Assembly: GCF_036203305.1 (NCBI RefSeq)
Contig: NZ_CP108131.1
Coordinates: 3,782,001-3,846,000, forward strand
From: Streptomyces sp. NBC_00190
Lineage (GTDB): Bacteria > Actinomycetota > Actinomycetes > Streptomycetales > Streptomycetaceae
Length of the DNA stretch: 64,000 nt
Direction of reading: 5' to 3'
The position numbers and the translations under genes were made by a program. Positions 51,590 through 60,076 of this stretch are shown piece after piece. Under the pieces are notes generated by a model, which saw nothing but the letters and a program-made list of their open reading frames with translations, was not told the DNA's origin and ran no database searches. How positions within the stretch are numbered: the stretch's first letter is position 1; each line of letters starts with the position of its first letter.

Positions 51590-52671
51590 TGAGCCACGCA
51601 CTCCAGGACCAGCGGCCCGCACGGGCCCCCAAGTCCGCCGCCCCCGCCAGCCTCACGCGAGGCGGCCTGCCCCGCTGGGCACCGACCGGCATCGCGGCCC
51701 TCTCGATCACCCTCGGCATCGGCATCGGCCTCGCCTTCGGCCTGCAGAGCAAGGTCCAGTGGGGCCTGCTTGCGGCCGTCCTGTTCGTCGTCATCACGTA
51801 CACCGCGAGCGCGGTGATCGAGAACCGGCGTCAGGCCAAGGACCGCATCGCGACCTCCCTGGTGTGGGTCTGCTTCGTCCTCGCCGTCATCCCGCTGCTC
51901 TCGCTGATGTGGACCACGATCAGCCGCGGCCTCAAGATGCTCGACGGGAACTTCCTCAGTCACTCCATGAACGGCGTGACCAGCTTCGACGAGGGCGGCG
52001 GCGTCTACCACGCCCTGCTCGGCACCATCGAACAGGTCGCCCTGGCCACCCTGATCGCGGCTCCGATCGGCCTGCTGACCGCCGTCTACCTGGTCGAGTA
52101 CGGCCGGGGCCCGCTCGCCAAGGCCGTGACCTTCTTCGTCGACGTCATGACCGGCATCCCCTCCATCGTCGCGGGCCTGTTCATCCTGACGACCTGGAAC
52201 CTGATGCTCGGCTTCGGCCCCTCCGGCTTCGCCGGCGCCATGGCCCTGTCGATCCTGATGATGCCCGTCGTGGTCCGCTCCACCGAGGAGATGCTCAAGC
52301 TCGTCCCGAACGAGCTGCGCGAGGCCGCCCTCGCCCTCGGCGTACCGAAGTGGCGCGTGATCCTCAAGGTCGTGCTCCCCACCGCCATCGGCGGCATCGC
52401 CACCGGTGTCATGCTGGCCGTGGCCCGCATCGCCGGTGAGACCGCGCCGATCATGCTGCTGGTCTTCGGTACCCAGCTGATCAACGGCAACCCCTTCGAA
52501 GGCGCGCAGTCCTCGCTCCCGCTGTACATCTGGGAGCAGTACAAGGTCGGCAGTGAAGCCTCCTACGACCGGGCATGGGGCGCAGCGCTCGTCCTGATCG
52601 CCTTCGTCATGATCCTCAATCTGGTGGCCCGCGGCATCGCCCGCTGGAAGGCCCCGAAGACCGGTCGCTGA
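51589..52671 (+). CDS. pstA: Phosphate ABC transporter permease PstA
   Basis: 360 aa. About eight membrane segments; two lie before the permease core. The EAA loop reads EAALALGVPKWRVILKVVLP (about 245-264). N-terminal extension is Arg/Pro-rich. Coupled to pstC by TGATG overlap, and pstB begins 30 bp later. Confidence 0.95.
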   Translation: MSHALQDQRPARAPKSAAPASLTRGGLPRWAPTGIAALSITLGIGIGLAFGLQSKVQWGLLAAVLFVVITYTASAVIENRRQAKDRIATSLVWVCFVLAVIPLLSLMWTTISRGLKMLDGNFLSHSMNGVTSFDEGGGVYHALLGTIEQVALATLIAAPIGLLTAVYLVEYGRGPLAKAVTFFVDVMTGIPSIVAGLFILTTWNLMLGFGPSGFAGAMALSILMMPVVVRSTEEMLKLVPNELREAALALGVPKWRVILKVVLPTAIGGIATGVMLAVARIAGETAPIMLLVFGTQLINGNPFEGAQSSLPLYIWEQYKVGSEASYDRAWGAALVLIAFVMILNLVARGIARWKAPKTGR

Positions 52672-52701
52672 CGCGACTGTATGAAAGCGAAGTGACCCCT
52701 C

Positions 52702-53478
52702 ATGGCGAAGCGAATCGACGTCAGCGGACTGTCCGCCTTCTACGGCGCCCACAAGGCCATCGATGACATATCGATGACCGTGGAGCCCCGCTCCGTGACC
52801 GCCTTCATCGGCCCCTCCGGCTGCGGCAAGTCCACCTTCCTGCGCACCCTCAACCGCATGCACGAGGTCACCCCCGGTGGCCGCGTCGAGGGCAAGGTGC
52901 TCCTGGACGACGAGAACCTGTACGGCGCCGGCGTGGACCCGGTCGCGGTCCGCCGCACCGTCGGCATGGTCTTCCAGCGCCCGAACCCCTTCCCCACCAT
53001 GTCGATCTTCGACAACGTGGCGGCGGGCCTGCGCCTGAACGGCAGCTTCAAGAAGTCCGAGCTCACGGACATCGTGGAGCGGTCCCTCAAGGGCGCCAAC
53101 CTCTGGAACGAGGTCAAGGACCGTCTGAACAAGCCGGGCTCCGGCCTCTCCGGCGGCCAGCAGCAGCGTCTGTGCATCGCCCGCGCCATCGCGGTCGAGC
53201 CGCAGGTCCTGCTGATGGACGAGCCCTGCTCGGCCCTCGACCCGATCTCCACCCTCGCGATCGAGGACCTGATCGGCGAGCTCAAGGAGCGCTTCACGAT
53301 CGTCATCGTGACGCACAACATGCAGCAGGCGGCCCGCGTCTCGGACCGCACCGCCTTCTTCAACCTCTCCGCGGTCGGCCAGCCCGGCAAGCTCGTCGAG
53401 ATCGACGACACGGACCGGATCTTCTCGAACCCGTCCGTCCAGGCCACCGAGGACTACATCTCGGGCCGCTTCGGCTAA
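52702..53478 (+). CDS. pstB: Phosphate ABC transporter ATPase PstB
   Basis: 258 aa. Walker [10 protein letters not shown] (37-45), Q-loop [11 protein letters not shown], signature LSGGQQQR (about 151-158), Walker [12 protein letters not shown] (about 172-182) and switch His in THNMQQA. Energises PstCA. Last gene of the operon, followed by a bidirectional terminator shared with pit. Confidence 0.95.
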   Translation: MAKRIDVSGLSAFYGAHKAIDDISMTVEPRSVTAFIGPSGCGKSTFLRTLNRMHEVTPGGRVEGKVLLDDENLYGAGVDPVAVRRTVGMVFQRPNPFPTMSIFDNVAAGLRLNGSFKKSELTDIVERSLKGANLWNEVKDRLNKPGSGLSGGQQQRLCIARAIAVEPQVLLMDEPCSALDPISTLAIEDLIGELKERFTIVIVTHNMQQAARVSDRTAFFNLSAVGQPGKLVEIDDTDRIFSNPSVQATEDYISGRFG

Positions 53479-53545
53479 ACCCCGAGGTCACAGACGTCCT
53501 GCGGTGCTGCATGGCGGTGCCACCGCAAGGCGAAAGAAAAAGAAA

Positions 53546-53579
53546 GGGCCGGCTCCCCCTGGGTGGGGGGAGCCGGCCC
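53546..53579. terminator. Bidirectional terminator between pstB and pit
   Basis: GGGCCGGCTCCCCC and GGGGGAGCCGGCCC (14 bp, loop TGGGTG), flanked by an A-rich stretch on the left and CTTTCGTT on the right, so it works for both strands. Confidence 0.85.
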
Positions 53580-53593
53580 GCTTTCGTTCAGGG

Positions 53594-53661
53594 GCTGGAC
53601 GAACGCCAGGTCCACGACCCGGAAGCACAGCGCGGCGACCACGGCCGCGGCCGGCATCGTG
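53594..53661 (-). pseudogene. Duplicated 3' end of pit (pseudogene fragment)
   Basis: 68 nt matching the last about 22 codons of pit at 53715-53782 with two differences, 121 bp apart. One change removes the TAG stop (now CAG), another turns a Trp codon into Arg. It lies beyond the true stop, within the pit 3' untranslated region. Confidence 0.85.
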
Positions 53662-53668
53662 GTACCGC

Positions 53669-53707
53669 ATCCCCCGGGGGACACCCCCCGGACCCCCGGC
53701 AGGGGGC
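53669..53707. repeat. G5/C5 hairpin element between the two copies of the pit end
   Basis: Clusters of C5 and G5 (CCCCCGGGGGA, CCCCCCGGACCCCCGG, AGGGGGCAG) able to form alternative stem-loops. Similar G5/C5 elements occur at 5458-5476, 30047-30084, 37345-37380 and 45632-45662. Confidence 0.6.
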
Positions 53708-53715
53708 AGCTCCGG

Positions 53716-54714
53716 CTAGACGAACGCCAGGTCCACGACCCAGAAGCACAGCGCGGCGACCACGGCCGCGGCCGGCATCGTGATGAACCAGCCCAGGACG
53801 ATGTTCTTGGCGACGCCCCAGCGGACCGCGTTCACGCGCTTGGTGGCGCCCACACCCATGATCGCCGAGGTGATCACGTGGGTGGTGGAGATCGGCGCGT
53901 GGAAGAGGAACGCCGAACCGAACATGATCGAGGCGCCCGTGGTCTCGGCCGCGAAGCCCTGCGGCGGGTCCAGCTCGATGATCTTGCGGCCGAGGGTGCG
54001 CATGATGCGCCAGCCGCCCGCGTACGTACCCAGCGACAGCATCACGGCACACACGATCTTGACCCAGACCGGGATCGCGTCCTCGGACGTCTGCACATCG
54101 GCGATGACCAGCGCCATCACGACGATGCCCATCGTCTTCTGCGCGTCCTGGAGGCCGTGGCCGAGCGCCATGGCGGCCGCCGACACCGTCTGCGCGATAC
54201 GGAAGCCGTGCTTCGCCTTGTGCGGGTTGGACCGGCGGAACATCCACAGGATGAGGACCATGACCAGGTACCCGACGACCAGACCGACGACGGGCGAGAC
54301 GAACATCGGGATGACGACCTTGTCGAGCACGCCCGACCAGATCACCTCCGTGCCGCCGGCCAGTGCCGCGCCCACCATGCCGCCGAACAGCGCGTGCGAG
54401 GAGGACGAGGGCAGACCGAAGTACCAGGTGATCAGGTTCCAGACGATCGCGCCGACCAGCGCCGCGAAGAGGATCCACATGCCGGTGGCGCCCGTGGGCG
54501 TCTCGATCAGGCCGCTGCTGACCGTCTTGGCCACCCCGCTGCCCAGGAAGGCGCCGGCGAGGTTCATCACGGCGGCCATCGCGAGCGCCGCGCGCGGGGT
54601 CAGCGCCCGCGTCGAGACGGACGTCGCGATCGCGTTCGCCGAGTCGTGAAAACCGTTCGTATATGTGAAACCGAGCGCGACACCGATGGTCACGACCAGA
54701 GCAAAGGTGTCCAC
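53716..54714 (-). CDS. pit: Low-affinity inorganic phosphate transporter Pit
   Basis: 332 aa, GTG start. PHO4/PiT family secondary transporter with about ten membrane helices. The two inverted family signatures are GFTYTNGFHDSANAIAT (15-31) and, in the second half, KTMGIVVMAL region with GLQDAQKT (about 179-187). Imports metal-phosphate when phosphate is ample. It follows the DUF47 gene by 5 bp. Convergent with pstSCAB, the high-affinity system. Confidence 0.93.
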   Translation of the reverse strand: MDTFALVVTIGVALGFTYTNGFHDSANAIATSVSTRALTPRAALAMAAVMNLAGAFLGSGVAKTVSSGLIETPTGATGMWILFAALVGAIVWNLITWYFGLPSSSSHALFGGMVGAALAGGTEVIWSGVLDKVVIPMFVSPVVGLVVGYLVMVLILWMFRRSNPHKAKHGFRIAQTVSAAAMALGHGLQDAQKTMGIVVMALVIADVQTSEDAIPVWVKIVCAVMLSLGTYAGGWRIMRTLGRKIIELDPPQGFAAETTGASIMFGSAFLFHAPISTTHVITSAIMGVGATKRVNAVRWGVAKNIVLGWFITMPAAAVVAALCFWVVDLAFV

Positions 54715-54719
54715 GAGGT

Positions 54720-55340
54720 TCAGGACTCCTTGACCGCGATGGTCTCCACCGTGTTCGCGACGTGCTCGAACGCGTCGGCCGCCTCTTCGAGCACGTCGAC
54801 GATCTGCTTGAGCTTGAGCACCTCGATGGCGTCGTACTTGCCGTTGAAGAGCTGGGCGAGCAGCTTGCGGTGGATCTGGTCGGCCTGGTTCTCGAGGCGG
54901 TTGACCTCGATCCAGTACTCGGTGAGGTTGTCCATAGTCCGCAGGTGCGGCATCGCCTCGGCGGTCAGCTCGGCCGCGCGCGCCAGCACCTCGATCTGCT
55001 GCTCGACGCCCTTGGGGAGCTCCTCCACGTTGTAGAGGACGACCAGGTCGACTGCCTCCTCCATGAAGTCCATGATGTCGTCGAGCGAGGAGGCCAGGTT
55101 GTAGATGTCCTCGCGGTCGAACGGCGTGATGAAGGAGGAGTTCAGCTGGTGGAAGATCGCGTGGGTCGCGTCGTCCCCCGCGTGTTCCGCTGCCCGCATC
55201 CGCTCCGCGATCTCGGCCCGGGCGGAGGAATCCGCTCCGAGCAGTTCCATCAGGAGCTTGGAGCCCGTGACGATGTTGTCCGCGGATGCGGCGAACATGT
55301 CGTAGAAGCTCGTCTCCCTGGGGGTCAGACGAAATCGCAC
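54720..55340 (-). CDS. DUF47 (PhoU-like) Pit accessory protein
   Basis: 206 aa, GTG start behind GAGGACC. A helical PhoU-like protein (DUF47) normally encoded just before pit, thought to regulate the transporter. Acidic metal-binding clusters: PFDREDIYNLASSLDDIMD (about 75-93) and EVNRLENQADQIHRK (about 150-164). A single GTTCACC occurs on the opposite strand at 55414-55420; one unit alone is weak evidence for PhoP control. Confidence 0.92.
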   Translation of the reverse strand: MRFRLTPRETSFYDMFAASADNIVTGSKLLMELLGADSSARAEIAERMRAAEHAGDDATHAIFHQLNSSFITPFDREDIYNLASSLDDIMDFMEEAVDLVVLYNVEELPKGVEQQIEVLARAAELTAEAMPHLRTMDNLTEYWIEVNRLENQADQIHRKLLAQLFNGKYDAIEVLKLKQIVDVLEEAADAFEHVANTVETIAVKES

Positions 55341-55486
55341 GTGAGGTCCTCGGGGTGCATTGGATTCGGTCAGGCTGATGCTAGGCGTATCCCCCGGCCA
55401 CGGCTAACCGGCGGTTCACCAGTGTCCTCCATCGGGCAGAGTGAGGACCACGGGCCCCTGTCCCTCGCGGCGCGGCCCAGTACCCT

Positions 55487-55503
55487 ATACCCACGAGGGG
55501 TAT
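55487..55503 (+). promoter_or_regulatory. CsoR operator upstream of csoR
   Basis: ATACCC-N5-GGGTAT, the typical G/C-tract inverted repeat bound by CsoR repressors, 54 nt before the csoR start. Implies autoregulation. Confidence 0.75.
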
Positions 55504-55556
55504 GCGCCAGGTGTGTACCGAGGTGTGCACCGATCGTTCCGACCACGGGAGGAAGC

Positions 55557-55871
55557 ATGACGACCATCGAAGCGGAGGGCTCCGGAGCCGTCCACGGCTA
55601 CCACCACCAGAAGGACGAGCACCTCAAGCGGCTGCGCCGGATCGAGGGCCAGATCCGCGGCCTCCAGCGGCTCGTCGACGAGGACGTCTACTGCATCGAC
55701 ATACTCACCCAGGTCTCGGCGAGCACGAAGGCGCTCCAGTCCTTCGCGCTCCAACTGCTGGAAGAACACCTCCGCCACTGCGTCGCCGACGCCGCCGTCA
55801 AGGGCGGCACCGAGATCGACGCGAAGGTGGAGGAGGCCACCAAGGCCATCGCCCGCCTCCTGCGCACCTGA
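55557..55871 (+). CDS. csoR: Copper-sensing repressor CsoR
   Basis: 104 aa from ATG at 55557 (GGGAGGAAGC). All-helical CsoR/RcnR family. The Cu(I) ligands Cys46, His71 and Cys75 keep the exact +25/+4 spacing of M. tuberculosis CsoR. Cu binding releases DNA and derepresses copper efflux. No copper exporter is adjacent; targets must lie elsewhere, besides its own promoter. Confidence 0.93.
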   Translation: MTTIEAEGSGAVHGYHHQKDEHLKRLRRIEGQIRGLQRLVDEDVYCIDILTQVSASTKALQSFALQLLEEHLRHCVADAAVKGGTEIDAKVEEATKAIARLLRT

Positions 55872-55893
55872 TCCGGCCCCGGGCAGCAGCGCG

Positions 55894-56091
55894 TCAGCCG
55901 GACCAGATACCCATCAGAATCTCGTCGATCCGGTCCTGGCTCAACCGCTCCTCGGCCGCCGTCGACGCCGCGATGATCAGCTCACCACACAGTTCGATCT
56001 CGGCGAGCGCCACGTGGTCCTGCACCGTCGTACCGCCTGCGGGAGTCACGCGTGTCACCTCAATCAGCCGTCTTCGGTCTTCGGTCGTCAT
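55894..56091 (-). CDS. Small conserved hypothetical protein
   Basis: 65 aa from ATG at 56091. No membrane helix; mixed alpha composition with DHVALAEIELCGELIIAASTAAEERL in the middle and end ILMGIWSG. One Cys. I recognise no family beyond recurrence in Streptomyces at this position. 22 bp from the csoR stop, convergent. Confidence 0.7.
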   Translation of the reverse strand: MTTEDRRRLIEVTRVTPAGGTTVQDHVALAEIELCGELIIAASTAAEERLSQDRIDEILMGIWSG

Positions 56092-56211
56092 TCGCCGCGC
56101 GCTCGGCTTCTCAGCGTAGGGAGGACGGGGCATCCGGCACATGACACGGATGGACCATTTCCGGATACCCGGCCATGACCCGATCGCGCCGCCCGCCCCG
56201 GCCCACCCCCG

Positions 56212-57045
56212 CTACTCGGCGATCTTCCCGGCGTAAATGTCCCCGCTTGCGGGCAATACGACGGTCACCGGCGTCCCGAATCCGTACAGCAGCGTGGTCG
56301 ACGAGACATCGATCACGCCATTGTTGACGTACGTGAAGCGGTGGCGGACCTTCCGCAGCCGCCCCTCCTCGTCCAGGTACGCGTCGAACGGAACGGTGTC
56401 CGTGCTGAACCCTTTCGCCGCCGCCTCCAGTGCGCCCCTGGCCTCCGGTGACGCGCTCCCCGCGGCCCGCCCGATGTCGGTGGTCCCCCGGTAGTGCCGC
56501 ACCTTGGTGCCGGCCACCTCGGTCTCCCCGACGTACGTGACCTCCCGCGCGCCCCGCAGCAGCTCGGCCGCGATCAGCGGATCGGTGGCTCCGCCCGTGA
56601 CCAGGTTCCCGTCGGCGAGGGCCGTCGTGTCGACCCGGACCCACTTGTCGTCGGGAACGCCCGCGCCCCGGTTCTTCATGTAGAGCGCGCCCGGCACCAG
56701 CAGCTCGGTGATGGGCCGGTGCTCGGCCTTGCCCTTCACGTCGGCCGGCAGCATGACCAGCAGCTGGCCCATCCGCTTCTTGAAGTCGACCCCGCCCTCG
56801 CCGCGGATGGTGACCCGCGTGCCGCCGGTGGCCATCTCCATGGCCGTACGGGCCTGGGCGCTGCCCGTCCTCGCGAGCACGTCGGCGGCCCCGCGGACCA
56901 CCGCCGCCGCGTCCGCCGGGGGCCGGTCGTCGCTCGCGCCGCCGACCGCGCAGCCGCTCAGCGCCGTGACCGCCAGGGTGACCCCGGCGGCGAGCAGCGC
57001 CTCACCCGCACGTCCGCGCGGCCGCCTGTGCTGGTGAACCACCAT
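56212..57045 (-). CDS. LppX/LprG-type lipoprotein
   Basis: 277 aa from ATG at 57045. Lipobox ALSGC (Cys about 32). The outer domain resembles LppX_LprAFG/DUF6612-type lipid-carrier lipoproteins in composition and size. It has several conserved Tyr/Trp-containing strands: MKNRGAGVPDDKWVRVDT and KVRHRFTYVNNGV. A longer start at 57093 exists. Substrate unknown. Confidence 0.75.
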   Translation of the reverse strand: MVVHQHRRPRGRAGEALLAAGVTLAVTALSGCAVGGASDDRPPADAAAVVRGAADVLARTGSAQARTAMEMATGGTRVTIRGEGGVDFKKRMGQLLVMLPADVKGKAEHRPITELLVPGALYMKNRGAGVPDDKWVRVDTTALADGNLVTGGATDPLIAAELLRGAREVTYVGETEVAGTKVRHYRGTTDIGRAAGSASPEARGALEAAAKGFSTDTVPFDAYLDEEGRLRKVRHRFTYVNNGVIDVSSTTLLYGFGTPVTVVLPASGDIYAGKIAE

Positions 57046-57177
57046 CGCCTGCCAACCCCCAACGCGTGACCGCTGCTTGCCCGAGGCCCCCACCCGCTCC
57101 GCTTAACGAGGTCAGGGGTTTCCCGTCACGGCCCGAACACCTCCCCGGCCCGCGTCCGGCCCGGGTACGGTGGTGGA

Positions 57178-57426
57178 GTGGAAACGCACACCGAAGCGAC
57201 GCTGCCTCCTCCGCTTGCCTTCTCCGTGCCGCTCCAGCCGCCGCGGCCCGCCCCGGGAGGCTCGGCGCCGCCATCCCAGCCGCCGCAGCAGCCCACCGGA
57301 CACTCCACCTCCACCGCCGAACGCGGCTCGTTCTGCCTGGCCGTCTGCAGTTGCGGATGGACCGGGCCGGCCCGCCGCTCCCGCGATCTGGCGCGCAGGG
57401 ACGCCTCCCGGCACACGGCGGGGTAG
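57178..57426 (+). CDS. Small protein with CSCGW motif
   Basis: 82 aa. Pro/Gln/Ser-rich first half; the second half contains FCLAVCSCGWTGPARRSRDLA, a short Cys cluster (three Cys) followed by a basic helix. It may bind a metal ion, but four ligands are not seen. TACGGT stands 7 nt before the GTG start, so leaderless. Divergent from the lipoprotein gene. GC-rich third positions support coding. Confidence 0.6.
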   Translation: METHTEATLPPPLAFSVPLQPPRPAPGGSAPPSQPPQQPTGHSTSTAERGSFCLAVCSCGWTGPARRSRDLARRDASRHTAG

Positions 57427-57500
57427 CGGGCGAGGGCGGGGGTCGCCCGTTCGGACGGCTCCGGCTGGCCGGGGCCCCGCGCAGCGGATGCCCTTGACTC

Positions 57501-57755
57501 ATGTCAGGACCCGCAGCCCGCCCCGCGGCCCTCCTCTGGGCCCTGCTCATCGCTCTCGACATCCTGGGGGCCACGGCCGCCACGGCCTGGGCCCGGCCCC
57601 TGGGCTCGGCGGACGGACCGGGCGATGTGGCCCTGGCCATCGGGCTGACGACCGTGGCGGCCGTGGCCACCGGGCTATGGCTGCGCTCCCACCACCGCCG
57701 CGGCGACGGCGCGGACGGGGCGGGTAGGCGGCGCGTCGAGGGCGGCGACCCGTGA
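57501..57755 (+). CDS. Small two-helix membrane protein
   Basis: 84 aa. Two hydrophobic segments (about 8-28 and 42-60), then a basic, Gly/Arg-rich cytoplasmic tail. No family recognised. Its stop overlaps the next GTG by 4 nt (GTGA), so the two small membrane proteins are coupled. Confidence 0.6.
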   Translation: MSGPAARPAALLWALLIALDILGATAATAWARPLGSADGPGDVALAIGLTTVAAVATGLWLRSHHRRGDGADGAGRRRVEGGDP

Positions 57756-57865
57756 CGCCCCCCAGGAATCGTCCTACGGCGGTGCGGATCTGCTTCGGGG
57801 TGGCGGGGCTGTGCCTGCTGGCGGCCCTGCTGCTCGCCGTATGGAAGTCGTACGCCCACGCCTGA
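57752..57865 (+). CDS. 37-aa single-pass membrane peptide
   Basis: GTG at 57752 overlapping the preceding stop. A basic start (TPPRNRPTAVR) precedes one hydrophobic helix (about 13-30, CFGVAGLCLLAALLLAV) and a short tail WKSYAHA. Too small for standard gene callers. Likely partner of the upstream protein. Confidence 0.6.
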   Translation: MTPPRNRPTAVRICFGVAGLCLLAALLLAVWKSYAHA

Positions 57866-57921
57866 ACGGCCCGCGGACAGGCCGGGACATCAGTACTTCA
57901 GGGGACCGGCGGCCGGGGGCT

Positions 57922-58650
57922 TCAGGCGGCGAGGTCGTTCTCGTGCGTGCGCTGCCCGGCCGGCGGGGTCTGCGGCTGGGCCAGGCCGACGGGCCGGGGC
58001 CAGGTCCGGCCCTTGGCGCGTACGAGTCGGCCCAGGCGCGGCGATCCGGCCACCGCCCGCACCACCGGGGTCAGCAGCGCCATCGCGAGCGGCGCGAGGA
58101 CCAGGACCACGGCGGTGCCGAGCGCGAACCCGCCGATCACGTCGGTGGGGTAGTGGACGCCCGTGTACACACGGCACACCCCCTCGGCGAAGGCCAGCCC
58201 GATCCCGATCAGGCCGAGCCTGCGGCTGGCCACGAACAGGCCGACGCCCAGGGCCATCGCGAGGGTGGCGTGATCGCTGACGAAGGAGAACTCCGGCCGC
58301 GCGAGGTGGGCGCCGAGGGCGGGTTCGAGCACCTGCAGGCCCTCGTGCTGGAGGAACGGCCGTGGCCGTCCGACCAGTTCGCGCAGCGGCGCGTTCACGA
58401 GCAGCGCCAGCCCGGCGGCCAGCGGGGCCCAGACCAGCGCGGCGAAGGACTCCACGGCCGTGCTCTCGTCCTGGTGGCGGGCACCGTGCCAGCACCAGAG
58501 GATCAGGAGCACCAGGGCCAGCGGGATCCCGTACTCACCGGCCAGGACCACGATCCGGTCCAGCCAGTCCGGGGCGTGCCGGGCCGCTCCGTTGATCTCG
58601 TACAGCAGGCTGACATCCACGTTCGGCCCACCGGTTGTGAGTCCAGCCAT
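57922..58650 (-). CDS. PAP2-family membrane phosphatase
   Basis: 242 aa, five or six membrane helices. PAP2 signatures: REL-VGRPRPF (Arg replaces the usual Lys, about 91-98), FVSDHAT (about 124-130), and CRVYTGVHYPTD (about 157-168) with the nucleophile His. Resembles undecaprenyl-diphosphate or phosphatidylglycerophosphate phosphatases. The leader has an ECF-like promoter and a hairpin GGGCGCAC/GTGCGCCC (58689-58710). Confidence 0.85.
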   Translation of the reverse strand: MAGLTTGGPNVDVSLLYEINGAARHAPDWLDRIVVLAGEYGIPLALVLLILWCWHGARHQDESTAVESFAALVWAPLAAGLALLVNAPLRELVGRPRPFLQHEGLQVLEPALGAHLARPEFSFVSDHATLAMALGVGLFVASRRLGLIGIGLAFAEGVCRVYTGVHYPTDVIGGFALGTAVVLVLAPLAMALLTPVVRAVAGSPRLGRLVRAKGRTWPRPVGLAQPQTPPAGQRTHENDLAA

Positions 58651-58745
58651 GGTGATGCGGCCCCTTGCCCTTGCCGTGGTTCGCCTGCGGGCGCACGCCG
58701 GTGTGCGCCCCTTCGACCCCCGTTTTGATCAACCCCCGCGTCCAT

Positions 58746-58773
58746 GGAACGCCCGTTCTGGCGACTACGTTCC
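58746..58773. promoter_or_regulatory. Symmetric ECF-type promoter/inverted repeat before the PAP2 gene
   Basis: GGAACG and CGTTCC are arms of an inverted repeat; read on either strand it gives GGAAC-N17-CGTT, a SigE-like promoter. On the minus strand it would start the PAP2 transcript about 90 nt before its ATG. Confidence 0.45.
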
Positions 58774-58855
58774 ACTCTCCACTGAATGATCACTCCAACG
58801 TTATCGAAGAGAGACTCGCCGTCGCAGCTCAGGGCCTTTGCCTAACGGGGAGTTA

Positions 58856-59878
58856 CTAAGGCGCCTTGCTCGCCGCCGCGCGCTCCGGAAGGGCCTGCGC
58901 GCCGTCCTTCGTCACGCGCGTCGCACCGAAGTAGTCGGGCGTGTCGATCTTGTCGAAACGGATCACGGCACCGGTGTACGGGGCATTGATCATATAGCCG
59001 CCGCCCACGTAGAGCCCGACGTGCCGGATCTCCCGGGAGTTCGTCAGATCATCGGAGAAGAACACCAGGTCACCGGGGAGCAATTGGTCGCGCGAAGGAT
59101 GCGGACCGGCGTTGTACTGGTCGTTGGCCACACGCGGCAGCTCGATCCCCACCGTCTCGTACGCGGCCTTGGTCAGCCCCGAGCAGTCGAACCGCCCGTC
59201 CTGGTCGGGCGTTCCGTTGCCGCCCCACAGGTACGGGGTACCGAGCTGCTTCTGCGCGAAGTAGATGGCCCCGGCGGCCTGTTGCGAGGGCGCGACCCGG
59301 CCGACGGGCCGCTCGAAGCTCTTCGCCAGCGTCGTGATCGCCTTCACGTAGCCCTGGGTCTCCTTGTACGGCGGCACGCCCGCGTACTTGATGACCGCGT
59401 AGGCACCCGCGTTGTAGGCCGCGAGCATGTTGGACGCCGCGTCACCCGGCACGCTCGCCACGTCCTTGGCCAGCTCGCAGTCGTACGAGGCCGCCGAGGG
59501 GATCGCGTCGTTCGGGTCCCAGATGTCCCGGTCCCCGTCGCCGTCACCGTCGATGCCGTGCCCCGCCCAGGTACCCGGGATGAACTGCGCGATCCCGCGC
59601 GCGTCGGCGGGGCTGACGGCGCTCGGGTTCCAGCCGCTCTCGGAGTACAGCTGGGCGGCGAGCAGCGGCGGACTGATGGCCGGGCAGAGATTGCCCCATT
59701 TCTCGACCAGCACCTGGTACTTGGCGGGGACCGCCCCCTTCGCGAGGCCGACGGCACGACCGCCCGCCCCCGCACCCACCAGGCCCGCGGCCGCGGAGTA
59801 CGTCCCCACGACGAGCAGCACCACGAAGGTCAGACACAGCCCGATCCCGATCCCGCCGGCCATCCAGAATCTACGCAC
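58856..59878 (-). CDS. Secreted lytic transglycosylase plus NlpC/P60 peptidoglycan hydrolase
   Basis: 340 aa, GTG start. One N-terminal membrane anchor or signal (about 6-28). An SLT-like domain (about 50-190) has catalytic Glu in LYSESGWNPS (about 80). The NlpC/P60 domain (about 205-325) has Cys in RFDCSGLT (about 235) and His in IRHVGLYVG (about 287). The third polar position is Asn (MINAP), less common than His. Cuts both glycan and peptide. Confidence 0.9.
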   Translation of the reverse strand: MRRFWMAGGIGIGLCLTFVVLLVVGTYSAAAGLVGAGAGGRAVGLAKGAVPAKYQVLVEKWGNLCPAISPPLLAAQLYSESGWNPSAVSPADARGIAQFIPGTWAGHGIDGDGDGDRDIWDPNDAIPSAASYDCELAKDVASVPGDAASNMLAAYNAGAYAVIKYAGVPPYKETQGYVKAITTLAKSFERPVGRVAPSQQAAGAIYFAQKQLGTPYLWGGNGTPDQDGRFDCSGLTKAAYETVGIELPRVANDQYNAGPHPSRDQLLPGDLVFFSDDLTNSREIRHVGLYVGGGYMINAPYTGAVIRFDKIDTPDYFGATRVTKDGAQALPERAAASKAP

Positions 59879-60076
59879 CCGTCAACCCTCCCCCATCCAC
59901 GTCACTTCAACGTGTGATTCGGCCGTGTCGCAGTCGTACTACCCCACTCAGAAGCCCGAACAGGCGATGCCCGCGTACTTCGTGGGGTCATCCTCGACGC
60001 GGCAGAAGACCGCAGTCCAGTCCGCACGACCGGCGGCCGGGGGCACGGCGGCCCGGCTACGCGCCCGGGCCGGCCG

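Noticed and set aside
55414..55420. Single GTTCACC before the DUF47-pit operon
   Set aside because: One isolated unit on the opposite strand with no 11-nt partner is too little for a PHO box call.
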